Positions 36,731 through 45,668 of a stretch of DNA of 64,000 bases are shown here, piece by piece. Source of the DNA: Chitinophagaceae bacterium. GTDB lineage: Bacteria; Bacteroidota; Bacteroidia; Chitinophagales; Chitinophagaceae. The stretch spans positions 310,001-374,000 of the forward strand of contig JADKIE010000002.1 in assembly GCA_016721385.1 (NCBI GenBank), in the 5' to 3' direction. Under the pieces are notes generated by a model. That model did no database searches and was not told the origin of the DNA. It saw nothing but the letters and a program-made list of their open reading frames with translations. Each line of letters starts with the position of its first letter. Position 1 is the first letter of the stretch. Position numbers and translations under genes: made by a program.

Positions 36731-36920
36731 CAGCTAACATGGGATTTTATGGTTGGGCTTGACAAACTATCATCAGCCAATTGCAAAGCCATGCATTGGT
36801 TCTGGCTGGACAAACATCGCTGATCATTAGTTTTTAACTTCATCAAAATATTTTCAATCAGCAGTAGTCCGGCGGACGGAATTCTAACTCCCAACAAGCA
36901 TGAAGCCCTGTTCGTTGGGC
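36731..36920 (+). repeat. Island repeat A (attC-like), between the membrane protein and fic
   Basis: Begins with CAGCTAAC and ends with GTTGGGC (36914-36920), a match to the R' consensus GTTRRRY. The end can fold: CCCAAC at 36890 pairs with GTTGGG at 36914. The block 36803-36887 aligns without net gaps to 38011-38095 of repeat B (shared TGGCTGGAC, TTAACTTCATC, GCGGAC, AATTCTAA). It resembles an integron attC site; no integrase is present in the window. Confidence 0.5.
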
Positions 36921-36947
36921 GCAATAATATGGAAAGATTCCACTACT

Positions 36948-36975
36948 TTTGATAGTATCAAATGATAGTATCAAA
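36948..36975. promoter_or_regulatory. Tandem 13-mers forming a palindrome at the fic start
   Basis: TGATAGTATCAAA is repeated twice in tandem (36950-36975), the second copy running into the ATG. TTTGATA and TATCAAA are inverted around one base. This arrangement is typical of an operator that would block fic expression when bound. Confidence 0.5.
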
Positions 36976-37927
36976 TGAAGCCGCCATACAAATTAACAAG
37001 CGAAATTCTGAGACTAGTTAGTGAAGTCTCCTATAAAATTGGAGAAGTCAATGCTTCCTTTCTTACTAAGCAATCACCTGAGTTACGAAAAAGAAATAGA
37101 ATCAGGACAATTCAAGCTTCTCTATCCGTCGAAGGGAATACACTTTCCATTGATCAAGTAACTGCAATAATTGAAAACAAAAGAGTACTAGGCCCTACTA
37201 AAGATATTAAAGAGGTTTCAAATGCAATTGAAGTATATAAGCACCTAAATAAGTTGAATCCTTATAATGAAAAAACCTTTTTATCCGCTCATAAAATCTT
37301 GATGCAAGGGTTACTTAAAAATGCCGGACATTATCGAGCCTCCGGAGTCGGGATTGTAAAAGGTTCTCAGATTACTCATTTAGCTCCTCCTGCCAGTAAT
37401 GTCTCTTTCTTAATGAAAGATTTATTCAATTATCTAAAAAAGAGTAACGAACTAATTCTTATTAAAAGCTGTGTATTTCATTACGAAATGGAATTTATTC
37501 ATCCATTCGCTGATGGCAATGGAAGAATGGGAAGGCTTTGGCAAACGCTTCTTTTATTGCAGCAATATTCTGTATTTGAGTTATTGCCGTTTGAAACACT
37601 AATAAGTAAAAATCAAAAACAGTATTATCAAGCGCTTTCTACTAGTGACAAACAAGGTGACTCAACATTTTTCATTACGTTTATGCTTAAAATTTTAAGT
37701 AATTCGCTTGATGAATTACTTAAAGAAAGATCAGGCCAATCTCTAGTTCAGAAAGGATTCGTATTTTCCTAGCAAGCGGAATAAAGGAGTTCACTCGTAA
37801 AAACTATATGATCTATTTTAAAACGATATCTTCAGCAACTGCTAGCCGTGACATATTATTTGCCGTAAAAGAAAATTTCGTTAAAAAATTTGGCGACAAA
37901 AATCAGACGATTTACAAAGTAAAATAG
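36975..37927 (+). CDS. Fic family protein, class II, probable adenylyltransferase (frameshifted)
   Basis: Fic enzymes transfer AMP or other nucleotide moieties to target proteins. The active-site motif HPFADGNGRMGR starts at H176. The inhibitory helix motif S-x-x-x-E-G is present at S49-E53-G54 (SLSVEGN), making it a self-inhibited class II Fic. The first frame stops at 37772, but another frame continues IFLASGIKEFTRKNYM and SSATASRD to 37927, a winged-helix DNA-binding tail common in this family. One indel near 37755 explains this. The tail and the palindrome at the start suggest autoregulation. It is flanked by repeats A and B. Confidence 0.88.
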
Positions 37928-37929
37928 CA

Positions 37930-38130
37930 TTACTGCGTACAACAAACGGTTTTTGGGCAAGTGTGGCTGGACAATCTAATTTCAGCTAACGCATCTCCGG
38001 TCTTCAGTGCTGGCTGGACGTTCAATTTTGGGCTTTAGTTCTTAACTTCATCTAAACAAAAAATCAACAGCGGTTCCGAGCGGACACAATTCTAAGTTCA
38101 CGCCTTCGGCAAGCCCCGGAACGTTAGCTG
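37930..38130 (+). repeat. Island repeat B (attC-like), downstream of fic
   Basis: Starts 3 bp after the fic stop. It contains CAGCTAAC at 37983-37990 and its exact reverse complement GTTAGCTG at 38123-38130, enclosing about 132 bp, and shares an 85-bp collinear block with repeat A. Within 38108-38121 are GCC/GGC self-complementary bits. The next ORF starts 15 bp after the final box. It resembles an integron attC site or a related mobile-cassette end. Confidence 0.5.
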
Positions 38131-38145
38131 TTATTTCAAAATACC

Positions 38146-38865
38146 ATGAAGACTTCAACAATTTTTTTAACATCAATACTTGTGATAGGACTATTATATT
38201 CAATTTATAGACTTTTCAATGGACACGGCGGTAGTGGACTTGAGGATTCTTTTGAAGCGCTAGTCTACACATCAATTTTTCTATTTATTTCATCATTGAT
38301 TATAATCCTTCCCAATGTTAGAAACTTTAGAAAAAATCTAGCTGCCTTTGTTTTTTTGCTCCTTGGCCTTCCTATGACACTTATTGCAACATTGGGATTA
38401 ATTCAAAGAATCAATTACAACAGACCAGTAGATTTGTCGCCTAAGTACGCACGGCCGGTAAATGATATTCAATATAAAAGTGACAGCATTAACATCAAAG
38501 TTGCGATTGATTCACTTATTGTACTAAGAAATAGGGAAACTGGCGGAACTAAAGTTTTATCGTCCTTTATTGACACCATAATTTATTCGCAAACTGGTGA
38601 CAAAGTTTTTATTTCTTATATAAAGAAATATGCAGTCAACGATTTAGGTAATGACTTAGACCCTTCATATTTATTTGGAGAAACAAGAAATGGCAATTCA
38701 TGGGACTTAGAAGAAACCAAATATAATATGAGCGGCAGTTATCACGATACAATAAGTTTAAAAAATGCAGTTAGGCATTTTTATTTTAAGAAGTTCCAAT
38801 TTTTAGACAAAGACAGTTCGAATGAAATGTTTTTTTGGAAAAGGATTATGCATCCAGGTGATTAA
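38146..38865 (+). CDS. hypothetical membrane protein of the island
   Basis: A 239-aa protein with three hydrophobic helices in the first 95 residues (about 5-20, 38-57, 65-87), then a soluble domain of about 140 residues with no recognised motif. Its AT content and codon choice look slightly different from the housekeeping neighbours, but I did not measure them. It has no frameshift. It lies between repeat B and a REP-like hairpin. Confidence 0.6.
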   Translation: MKTSTIFLTSILVIGLLYSIYRLFNGHGGSGLEDSFEALVYTSIFLFISSLIIILPNVRNFRKNLAAFVFLLLGLPMTLIATLGLIQRINYNRPVDLSPKYARPVNDIQYKSDSINIKVAIDSLIVLRNRETGGTKVLSSFIDTIIYSQTGDKVFISYIKKYAVNDLGNDLDPSYLFGETRNGNSWDLEETKYNMSGSYHDTISLKNAVRHFYFKKFQFLDKDSSNEMFFWKRIMHPGD

Positions 38866-38871
38866 AACCTT

Positions 38872-38905
38872 CCTCTGCCAAGTTTCGTGTGCCACGAAGC
38901 GGAGG
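38872..38905. repeat. REP-like hairpin, copy 1
   Basis: CCTCTGCCAAG, then the core TTCGTGTGCCACGAA (38884-38898), then GCGGAGG. The core recurs exactly at 39988-40002. Confidence 0.6.
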
Positions 38906-38958
38906 TATTAATTACACAACCTAATTTTCTTTACACCTTACTTGATTTTAATTGATAT

Positions 38959-39816
38959 TTACTCAATAATAAATTTGTAACCCTTACCATGTATGTTAAT
39001 AAATTTAATGGAGTTATCGTCACTTAATTTCTTACGTAATTTAGACACCAATACATCTACATTTCTGCTGATAACAACTATACCTTCATCTTCCCAAATT
39101 TCTTTCATCAGTTTTTCCCTTTCTACTATCTCGTTTAAATTTTTTGCAAATATTTTTAGTGCTTTTGTTTCTTTTTCAGAAAGCATAATACTTTTATCCT
39201 CAATTTTAAGGACATTATTATCTGTATAAAACCTAAAATTTCCTAACTGTATATAATCATTGTTTTCTAAGATGGCTGCTGCCTCTTCATTTTTCCGAAG
39301 GGTATCTTTCAAATAAAAACCAACAACACTCAAAGGAATGACCAATAGTAACAACCAAAAGAAATTAAATTTATTTGTCTTTAAAAATTCGATCTCAATT
39401 ACATAACAACCTACGGCAAGCTTACGACCCTTACAAGGTGTTAAATTACCTGTTTTGTCATTTATTTCGAATGCTAAGACCGTTTCGTTTTGTTTACAAT
39501 TCTTCAAATTCACTATATAATCTTTTGCCAAAGCATTTTTTTGAAATGCACGTTCAACTATATTCATTAGTGTATCAGAAATAAAACCAACGTTGTTTTG
39601 AAAGGAGATCCGGTATGTATATTCATTTAATTTCTTAACCGGCAAAACGGTGGATGAAGAATCTTTAGCTGAAAGTAGCAACTGATGGCCTATATCACGT
39701 AATGCCACTTCCAAATGATTTGCAGGGATTTCATTTTCTTTATTGATAAATGCAACAGCAGCAATCAAAACAACAATTATCATGATAGAAGATCCGAACA
39801 GAATAAATCGCTTCAT
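38959..39816 (-). CDS. membrane-anchored winged-helix transcriptional regulator (ToxR-like)
   Basis: A 285-aa one-component regulator with the topology: TM1 (residues 5-23), a periplasmic domain of about 125 residues with two Cys (NCKQ and TPCKG), TM2 (about 151-170), then a C-terminal OmpR/PhoB-type winged helix (LSEKETKALKIFAKNLNEIVEREKLMKEIW, VDVLVSKLRKKL, HGKGYKFI). No receiver domain. ToxR has the reverse order, with the HTH at the N-terminus, so this form is inverted. It probably senses an envelope signal and acts directly on DNA. It is bracketed by two REP-like hairpins. Confidence 0.8.
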   Translation of the reverse strand: MKRFILFGSSIMIIVVLIAAVAFINKENEIPANHLEVALRDIGHQLLLSAKDSSSTVLPVKKLNEYTYRISFQNNVGFISDTLMNIVERAFQKNALAKDYIVNLKNCKQNETVLAFEINDKTGNLTPCKGRKLAVGCYVIEIEFLKTNKFNFFWLLLLVIPLSVVGFYLKDTLRKNEEAAAILENNDYIQLGNFRFYTDNNVLKIEDKSIMLSEKETKALKIFAKNLNEIVEREKLMKEIWEDEGIVVISRNVDVLVSKLRKKLSDDNSIKFINIHGKGYKFIIE

Positions 39817-39980
39817 GTGTGCAAAATAATCTATTAAACGGTAGATTTTGGTGGTTTTACAAACGTTTTACATATCATTTACAACTTTTTACTATTAAAA
39901 AATTGCAGGCTAATTGACAAGTGATAGTTTTGCTTTATAGTTTCACCCAATCAATTAAAGTCTGAAGATCTAGAACCGCT

Positions 39981-40009
39981 GCCGTGGTTCGTGTGCCACG
40001 AACCACGGC
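39981..40009. repeat. REP-like hairpin, copy 2
   Basis: A perfect 13-bp stem: GCCGTGGTTCGTG, loop TGC, CACGAACCACGGC. Its core is identical to copy 1. Confidence 0.7.
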
Positions 40010-40070
40010 AAAGCCTAAACGGATTTCATTTATAGGAGATAGATATATGTTAATTAAACCTACAAAAAAC

Positions 40071-40613
40071 ATGAAAAAAGTTATTTATGCGCTGATCTTA
40101 CTACTGGTTGTGGTAAGCGGACTAGTATTTACTAATTGCAAATTCAAAAATGAAATTGCTAACAAATCAACCCCAAAGCCACTCTCTGCTGCTGATAGGG
40201 AAGCCGAATTGAAAAAATGGGAGGCTACTCCTGATGGTATAAAGTTTAAAGAATGGGAAGCGTCTCCCGAAGGTAAAAAAGTGCTTGCCGGTGCTGATAA
40301 AATAAGTAAACAAGTAAGTGATTCTACCAATATGGAGGCTGTTGTAACCTCTCTTTCTCTTCCGCCAGGCTCACGGTTAGGTTTCGGAGTGATGGTGAGG
40401 ATTAATGGTGACGATTACATTCTTAGTTTTGGGACGGAAGAGGCTAATGAATTTCATCAATTGCGTAGCCTGAAAGTCAACGACAAAATAGTTATAAGAA
40501 GCCATTTTGTATCGTATGCACCAAAATATTCATATCCAATAGTATCTGGCGACTATGTAGAACGAGATAGTAAAATAATTTATAAACGTGCCCCCCGTAA
40601 AGGCGGTTGCTGA
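40071..40613 (+). CDS. hypothetical exported protein, possible lipoprotein
   Basis: Start at 40071 gives a hydrophobic leader (MKKVIYALILLLVVVSG) ending near TNC, an imperfect lipobox; earlier in-frame starts from 39984 run through the hairpin. The mature part has an EAELKKWEATPDG / KEWEASPEGKK near-repeat (residues 45-75), then a domain with VRINGDDYILSFG and LKVNDKIVIRSHF. Family not recognised. It is a single, intact frame. Confidence 0.55.
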   Translation: MKKVIYALILLLVVVSGLVFTNCKFKNEIANKSTPKPLSAADREAELKKWEATPDGIKFKEWEASPEGKKVLAGADKISKQVSDSTNMEAVVTSLSLPPGSRLGFGVMVRINGDDYILSFGTEEANEFHQLRSLKVNDKIVIRSHFVSYAPKYSYPIVSGDYVERDSKIIYKRAPRKGGC

Positions 40614-40624
40614 GAAAATAAATT

Positions 40625-40955
40625 ATAAAATACATACACCTAAATGCTTTGTTCCTGATAATTGTTTTCACAGCTCTGTGCACAAAACCAAACAAACCCA
40701 CCACAAGATAATATCAAGTCCGGTAGTGTAGGATACTCCGTGTCTCTACTTAAAGAGGCGGCCTATACTTACATCTCTAACAATTGGAACACCTATTACC
40801 AGCATCCCCCACCAAAAAACAATTTTTGCTTACCAATTCCATTTAGCAGAAAATGTGTGAATGATACAAGGCTCTTTCCTAATTATATAACACTAACAGC
40901 TGCAAAAGCTTTGACCTTTATAAATAGAAAAAATGAAAAGAATAAGCTGCAATAA
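40625..40955 (+). CDS. small hypothetical exported protein (broken start and frameshift)
   Basis: Residues LNALFLIIVFTAL form a leader in one frame, and CAQNQTNPPQDN continues in the next, giving a signal-peptide-like N-terminus and about 90 mature residues (SVSLLKEAAYTYISNNW, with a few Cys). The expected first codon reads ATA (40625) instead of ATG. No family recognised. It could be a decayed gene or carry two sequence errors. Confidence 0.4.
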
Positions 40956-41016
40956 AAGATAAACAATTGCATCATTCACTTTCATAAATTAAGTAATAAC
41001 AATTTAAAAAAAGTAT

Positions 41017-42462
41017 ATGAAACATACATTAAAATTGCTGTCAGTTTTATTTTTGATGCAAATTGTAACAACAGTTTCTCCGCAAAAAGCAACAGCGCAG
41101 GTAAGTATAAGTTTTCAGGTTTTTTATGATGACCTCAGTCCTTATGGCAACTGGGTAGATAATTCAACCTATGGCTATGTTTGGGTTCCCGATGTTGCAA
41201 ATGGATTTTCTCCTTATTCCACAAACGGGTATTGGGTATTTACGGATGAAGGGTGGACATGGGTTTCAAACTATTCATGGGGTTGGGCGCCTTTTCATTA
41301 CGGCCGTTGGTATTACGAAAATTATTACGGATGGGTTTGGATTCCGGATTATCAATGGGGTCCGGGATGGGTTACCTGGAGAAGCTCAAATAACTATTAT
41401 GGATGGGCACCTATTGGCCCGGGTGTAAATATTGATATTGCTTATGGCAACGGATATAATTTACCCTACAATCAGTGGACATTTGTACGAAACAGAGATT
41501 TTGGAAGAACAAACATTAATAACTACTATATTAATAACACCAAAAACGTTACCATTATTAACAATACCACTGTAATTAATAATATACGAGTAGATAAAGA
41601 CCGTAACACAAGGTATAATACCGGACCAGACAGAAATGAAGCAGAGAAACGTGCCGGAAAAATTTTTAAGCCTGTAGTTGTAAAAGAAAGCAATAAGCCC
41701 GGACAAAACCTTCGTAATGGAGAACTTGAAATTTATAAGCCCAGAATAGAAAAAAACAATGATGGCCAAAGAAAATCGGCCCCATTAAAAGTAGTGAGAA
41801 TGGAAGATGTAAAAAAAGCAGATCAAAGAAAACCTGCAGTTACACCTCAACAACGAAATGATCAGCAGAATAAACAACAACAGCAGCAACAGCAGCAACA
41901 GCGTAACGACCAGCAAAATAAACAACAGCAACAACAGGATAAGGATAAAAAGCGCAACGATGAACTTAACAGACAACAACAGCAACAGCACCAAAAACAA
42001 AGTGACGACCAGCAAAAAAGACAGCAACAGCAGCAGGACCAACAGAAACAACGCAACGATCAACAAAATACAATACAACAGCAACAACAGGAAAAACAAC
42101 GCAATGATCAATTAAGAAGGCAACAGCAGCAAAAGCAACAACAGCAAGTAAATGACGAGCAGAATAAACAACAACAAAAACAACAGGAACAACAACGTAA
42201 TGATCAAATAAATAGACAAGAACAACAAAAACAACAACAACAGCAGCGGAACGACCAACAAAATCAACAGCAACAGCAACAACAACAACAGCAACGTGAT
42301 AATCAGCAGAAACAACAACAGCAGCAACAACAGAAACAACAGAACAAAAATGAGCAACAAAATCAACAGCAACAAAAGCAACAGGAGCAACAACGCACTA
42401 TGCAACAGAATAAACAACAACAGCCGGTTAAACAACAACCTGTAAGAAGGCGGAATGGGTAA
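41017..42462 (+). CDS. DUF6600 protein with a long Gln/Asn-rich tail
   Basis: A signal peptide (residues 1-28) precedes a DUF6600-type region (about 32-150) with repeated WV(P/S)xYxWGWAP-like units: YGYVWVPD, GWTWVSNYSWGWAPFHYGRW, YGWVWIPDYQWGPGWVTW. A charged linker follows, and then about 190 residues dominated by Q runs separated by RNDQQ/NKQQ units (nt 41845-42440). The tail is low complexity and likely disordered or aggregation-prone. Extracellular or cell-surface location is inferred. The long ORFs on the other strand here are artefacts of the CAA/CAG repeats. Confidence 0.75.
   Translation: MKHTLKLLSVLFLMQIVTTVSPQKATAQVSISFQVFYDDLSPYGNWVDNSTYGYVWVPDVANGFSPYSTNGYWVFTDEGWTWVSNYSWGWAPFHYGRWYYENYYGWVWIPDYQWGPGWVTWRSSNNYYGWAPIGPGVNIDIAYGNGYNLPYNQWTFVRNRDFGRTNINNYYINNTKNVTIINNTTVINNIRVDKDRNTRYNTGPDRNEAEKRAGKIFKPVVVKESNKPGQNLRNGELEIYKPRIEKNNDGQRKSAPLKVVRMEDVKKADQRKPAVTPQQRNDQQNKQQQQQQQQQRNDQQNKQQQQQDKDKKRNDELNRQQQQQHQKQSDDQQKRQQQQQDQQKQRNDQQNTIQQQQQEKQRNDQLRRQQQQKQQQQVNDEQNKQQQKQQEQQRNDQINRQEQQKQQQQQRNDQQNQQQQQQQQQQRDNQQKQQQQQQQKQQNKNEQQNQQQQKQQEQQRTMQQNKQQQPVKQQPVRRRNG
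41845..42440 (+). repeat. CAA/CAG-rich degenerate microsatellite-like tract in the DUF6600 gene
   Basis: CAA and CAG codons predominate, with interspersed AACGAC-like (ND) and AAACAA (KQ) units, in imperfect tandem order. Such tracts expand and contract by replication slippage, so length may vary between strains. Confidence 0.7.
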
Positions 42463-42491
42463 AAGTAATGCTGCATGTTTTTAAAATCAAG

Positions 42492-42534
42492 GAAGGCATA
42501 AATATAATTTTTCATATTTATGCCTTCTTTTTTA
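42492..42534 (+). terminator. Terminator after the DUF6600 gene
   Basis: GAAGGCATAAATAT, an 8-nt loop, ATATTTATGCCTTC, then T7. Confidence 0.85.
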
Positions 42535-42714
42535 TTTAACTACTTCGGCTTAGTTTCAAACATAAGTTCATTACCATTTTAGGTATTGGTGGCAGATGTT
42601 ACGTTTTCTACTTTTGGCAGTACTAAAATATCTACTGGTTATTATTATTTATAGTTTGCATACGCAAAAACTGTTACTACCATTACACTCAAAGTAAAAC
42701 ACATTAAAACCATT

Positions 42715-43974
42715 TTATAGTTTCAAAAACTCTACCCTTCTGTTAAGTGCTTTGTTAGATGGAGTATCGTTTGGTGCAATGGGTTGTACTTCTCCTTTAC
42801 CATCTGTTTCAATTCTTGCAGCATCAATACCAAATGTTTTCACCAATTCATTTTTTACAGCCATGGCTCTGCGTTTTGATAAATCAAGATTAGCTGCATC
42901 GCTACCATCAGCATCGGTATGTCCAACAATTTTAATTTTTACAGAAGCATTTTCTGCAAGCACATCGGCTATTCCTTTTAGCGTACCATACGATTCTGAT
43001 TTTACTTGATCTTTATTTACATCAAAATAAATTCCATAACTCACCATTTTACCTTCGGTAATAAGTTTGCTTCTCATATCCGGTGAGGCATCGGTAATCC
43101 TTAAATTAGAAATATAAGAGCCGCAAGATGCACCTCTTGACAGCCTGAAACAAAGTCTGTTAAATTTAGTGCCATCGTAAATCTGAGTAGGCATGTCTAA
43201 CACTTTTGCCATTTTATGATAAATTCGCCATCTTCTGTTTTGAACCCAAATAATAACATGATTTACTTTTTCTTGCTCAACAGGATTTAAGGTAGATGAC
43301 CCGGTAATTAATGCACTTTCGCTTGTTTTGTATCCTAAGGTATTCCAATTTGCTTTTTCAATGGAAATTATAAGGCCATTGGTGCCTGGGTGAGGATTAT
43401 TGTCCATTTCTATAGGTTTGCTTTCGTTGTAAAGGATAAGACCTGCAGCAATACGGCCACCCGTTTTTTTAGGAACTATATCAAATTCAATAATAAAGTT
43501 TTTTGGAAAATCAATTCGTTTTAAAAGAAAATAGTTTCCTTCTGTATTATTAAAATTAAACCATTTGCCCAAAGCTATGTTCAATGTATTAATTTCTCCC
43601 GGTGCATTTGCAGTCCATAATGCTGGAAAATCGCCTACTGCATCCTGACTAAAATCATCGAACAAAATCACTTTTTCGCCGGGTACAAAATCATATTTGG
43701 AGTATGCTTCCAAGCCGGGCTGATTGCCGGACAAAGGCACAGTATCTTTATTTACAGCAGAAGGCGATATATTTTTATTGTTTTGTTGATTGGGTGTTTC
43801 AACCGGTTTAAAAACACTATCTACCACTTGGCCTGCTTTTCTATCAATTACCTTATTTATTTTATTGGTTACTTTTTTTTCTACTACTTTAGGAACGCTA
43901 ATTATTTGTGCTGATACACCAACTGAAATAAAAATAAAAGCAATTGTCAAAAAATTATATTTTGCCTGTTTCAT
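42715..43974 (-). CDS. OmpA family protein
   Basis: Start at 43974 chosen for the signal peptide (MKQAKYNFLTIAFIFISVGVSA). Residues about 95-290 form a beta-sandwich-like region (GEKVILFDDFSQDAVGDFP, ILYNESKPIEMDNNPHPGTNG), then the C-terminal OmpA domain (SVKIKIVGHTDADGSDAANLDLSKRRA) with the peptidoglycan-binding Asp/Arg. 419 aa, one frame. It lies downstream of signalling module 2 on the same strand; module 1 also has OmpA genes next to it. Confidence 0.85.
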   Translation of the reverse strand: MKQAKYNFLTIAFIFISVGVSAQIISVPKVVEKKVTNKINKVIDRKAGQVVDSVFKPVETPNQQNNKNISPSAVNKDTVPLSGNQPGLEAYSKYDFVPGEKVILFDDFSQDAVGDFPALWTANAPGEINTLNIALGKWFNFNNTEGNYFLLKRIDFPKNFIIEFDIVPKKTGGRIAAGLILYNESKPIEMDNNPHPGTNGLIISIEKANWNTLGYKTSESALITGSSTLNPVEQEKVNHVIIWVQNRRWRIYHKMAKVLDMPTQIYDGTKFNRLCFRLSRGASCGSYISNLRITDASPDMRSKLITEGKMVSYGIYFDVNKDQVKSESYGTLKGIADVLAENASVKIKIVGHTDADGSDAANLDLSKRRAMAVKNELVKTFGIDAARIETDGKGEVQPIAPNDTPSNKALNRRVEFLKL

Positions 43975-44113
43975 ATTGTTATTTTTCAACAAAACTAATT
44001 TTGCAAAAAAAGTAATACAATGATGGTGCATAGTATAAGCCGTGATTGCAATCAATTATTTTTTGCACTTATAGTATACAAGATGGAGTGTATTAACACA
44101 AGATTGTTACGGT

Positions 44114-44146
44114 TGTAAAAAGACGCTATGTACTAAATAGCATAGC
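44114..44146 (-). terminator. Terminator after signalling module 2
   Basis: On the minus strand GCTATG pairs with CATAGC over a 10-nt loop, followed by GTCTTTTTAC. Confidence 0.5.
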
Positions 44147-44230
44147 TTCAATTGGCATTGTGTGGAGGGCAGAGTATAATGCGTTATGTATTGTTGCTAA
44201 AAAAGAGTTACTACGTTTTTTGTACAGTGG

Positions 44231-44878
44231 CTACAACTGTACTATAGCATTTTTAATGGCATATATTGCCAAACCTACCCTTGTTTTTACATTCAGCTTT
44301 TCAAATAACGCATCTCTGTATCCATCAATGGTACGTGGGCTTACAAACATTTTTTCGGCAATTTCTTTATAGGTAAGTTCGGTACATGTGTATTTTAAAA
44401 AATCGGTTTCTCTTTCGCTAAGGTTATTTACAGTATTTATATCGCTGCCCTCATCATCCATTTTATTAATGGCATGTATTAGTTTACCGCTTACCAAATC
44501 GCTGTAATAGTAACCTTTATTTATAACTGCGTCAATGGCTGCTTTAAGCTCAACGGGGTCGCTATCTTTTAAAATATATCCCTTTGCACCACATTTAAGC
44601 ATTTTTATTATTGAGCTTTCATTATCGTACATGCTAAGTGCCAAAACCTTAACATCCGGGTGAGTTTGTTTTAACCATTGTGTTGTTTGGTAACCATCCA
44701 TTTCGGGCATGTTAATGTCCATTAAAATTAAATCGGGCAGATTTTTTGCATCCAGCTTGGCCACTAAGTTTTTTCCATTATCTGCTTCAAATAAAACAGT
44801 ATGCCCTAAATTTTTTACCAATGCGGCCAAGCCATTGCGTAATAAAACATGATCATCTGTTAAAACAATAGTTGCCAT
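44231..44878 (-). CDS. NarL/FixJ-family response regulator (module 2)
   Basis: Receiver phospho-acceptor D54 in LILMDINMPEMDG; Lys in GYILKD; LuxR-type HTH with SERETDFLKYTCTELTYKEIAEKM and SPRTIDGYRDALFEKL. It is a clear paralogue of 17321-17962 along its whole length, with the same downstream position relative to its kinase (10-bp gap). Target unknown. Confidence 0.92.
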   Translation of the reverse strand: MATIVLTDDHVLLRNGLAALVKNLGHTVLFEADNGKNLVAKLDAKNLPDLILMDINMPEMDGYQTTQWLKQTHPDVKVLALSMYDNESSIIKMLKCGAKGYILKDSDPVELKAAIDAVINKGYYYSDLVSGKLIHAINKMDDEGSDINTVNNLSERETDFLKYTCTELTYKEIAEKMFVSPRTIDGYRDALFEKLNVKTRVGLAIYAIKNAIVQL

Positions 44879-44888
44879 AATTGTAACG

Positions 44889-45668
44889 TTATTTTTTTAA
44901 TTCAATGGTAATGGTGGTGCCCTTACCCGATGCAATGTTAAACACACTCCCAATTAAAACCGCTCTGTTTTGCATGCTTTTTAAACCAATGCCTGTTTGA
45001 GCAGCTGTTAACGCATTTACATCAAATCCTGCGCCATCATCGGTAATACACAATTTAAATACTTCGCTATCATAAATTAATTGCACAGCAATATTTTTTG
45101 CTTTTGCATGTTTTACTATATTATTCAACGCTTCCTGTACAATTCTAAAAAGGACCATTTCTTTTTGCGGCTCCAACTTGTAAATACAGCCGGTAATTTT
45201 CAAGCTTGTTTTAAACTGCCCGGTGTTTTCTAAAATTTTTAATTCGTTTGCTATAGATTCCTGCAAACCAAGCTCGGCAATTTTATCGCCGTGCATGCTT
45301 CTGCTAAGGTCTCTTAAATCGTTAATGGCTTTGCTTACCAATTGTTTGGTGTCGTTAATTTTTGTTTGGTTGATTGTGCTCTCTACATTTTCAAATGTAT
45401 TTAAGTTAAGCTTAGCCAAACTTAATACCTGCCCTATATTATCGTGTATTTCTTGGCTAATTGTTTTTAGTGTTTGCTCCTGAATTTCTATTTGGGTATT
45501 TAAAAGCTGCTGTTCGTATTCATTTTTAGTTTTTTGTTCTTTCAACAATAAAGCATTTTGCCTTTTTGTAACTTGAAAAAAAAATAAAAGAAACAAAAGG
45601 AATAAGCAAATAAATAAAATACTTGCGCCAATTAAATACCAACTTGCCGGCGATAAATTGAGGTACAT
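44889..45668 (-). CDS. sensor histidine kinase, HisKA_3 type (module 2)
   Basis: A 259-aa kinase: one N-terminal helix (about 10-32), coiled linker, phospho-acceptor H75 in ISQEIHDNIGQ, HATPase with NNIVKHAKA, DDGAGFD and GIGLKSMQNRA. It has no sensor domain of its own, as in the module 1 kinase. Its 5' end is overlapped by the upstream membrane-protein reading frame. Confidence 0.9.
   Translation of the reverse strand: MYLNLSPASWYLIGASILFICLFLLFLLFFFQVTKRQNALLLKEQKTKNEYEQQLLNTQIEIQEQTLKTISQEIHDNIGQVLSLAKLNLNTFENVESTINQTKINDTKQLVSKAINDLRDLSRSMHGDKIAELGLQESIANELKILENTGQFKTSLKITGCIYKLEPQKEMVLFRIVQEALNNIVKHAKAKNIAVQLIYDSEVFKLCITDDGAGFDVNALTAAQTGIGLKSMQNRAVLIGSVFNIASGKGTTITIELKK

Noticed and set aside
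36731..38130. IS element in the island
   Set aside because: There is no transposase ORF and the repeats are direct, not terminal inverted, with no target duplication.
41785..42438. Long open frames on the minus strand in the Gln-rich tract, encoding poly-Leu/Ser/Cys
   Set aside because: Artefacts of the CAA/CAG repeats; there is no start, signal or homology, and the plus-strand DUF6600 protein explains the DNA.
41845..42440. CRISPR array
   Set aside because: Repeats are short degenerate codon runs without unique spacers; no cas genes in the window.
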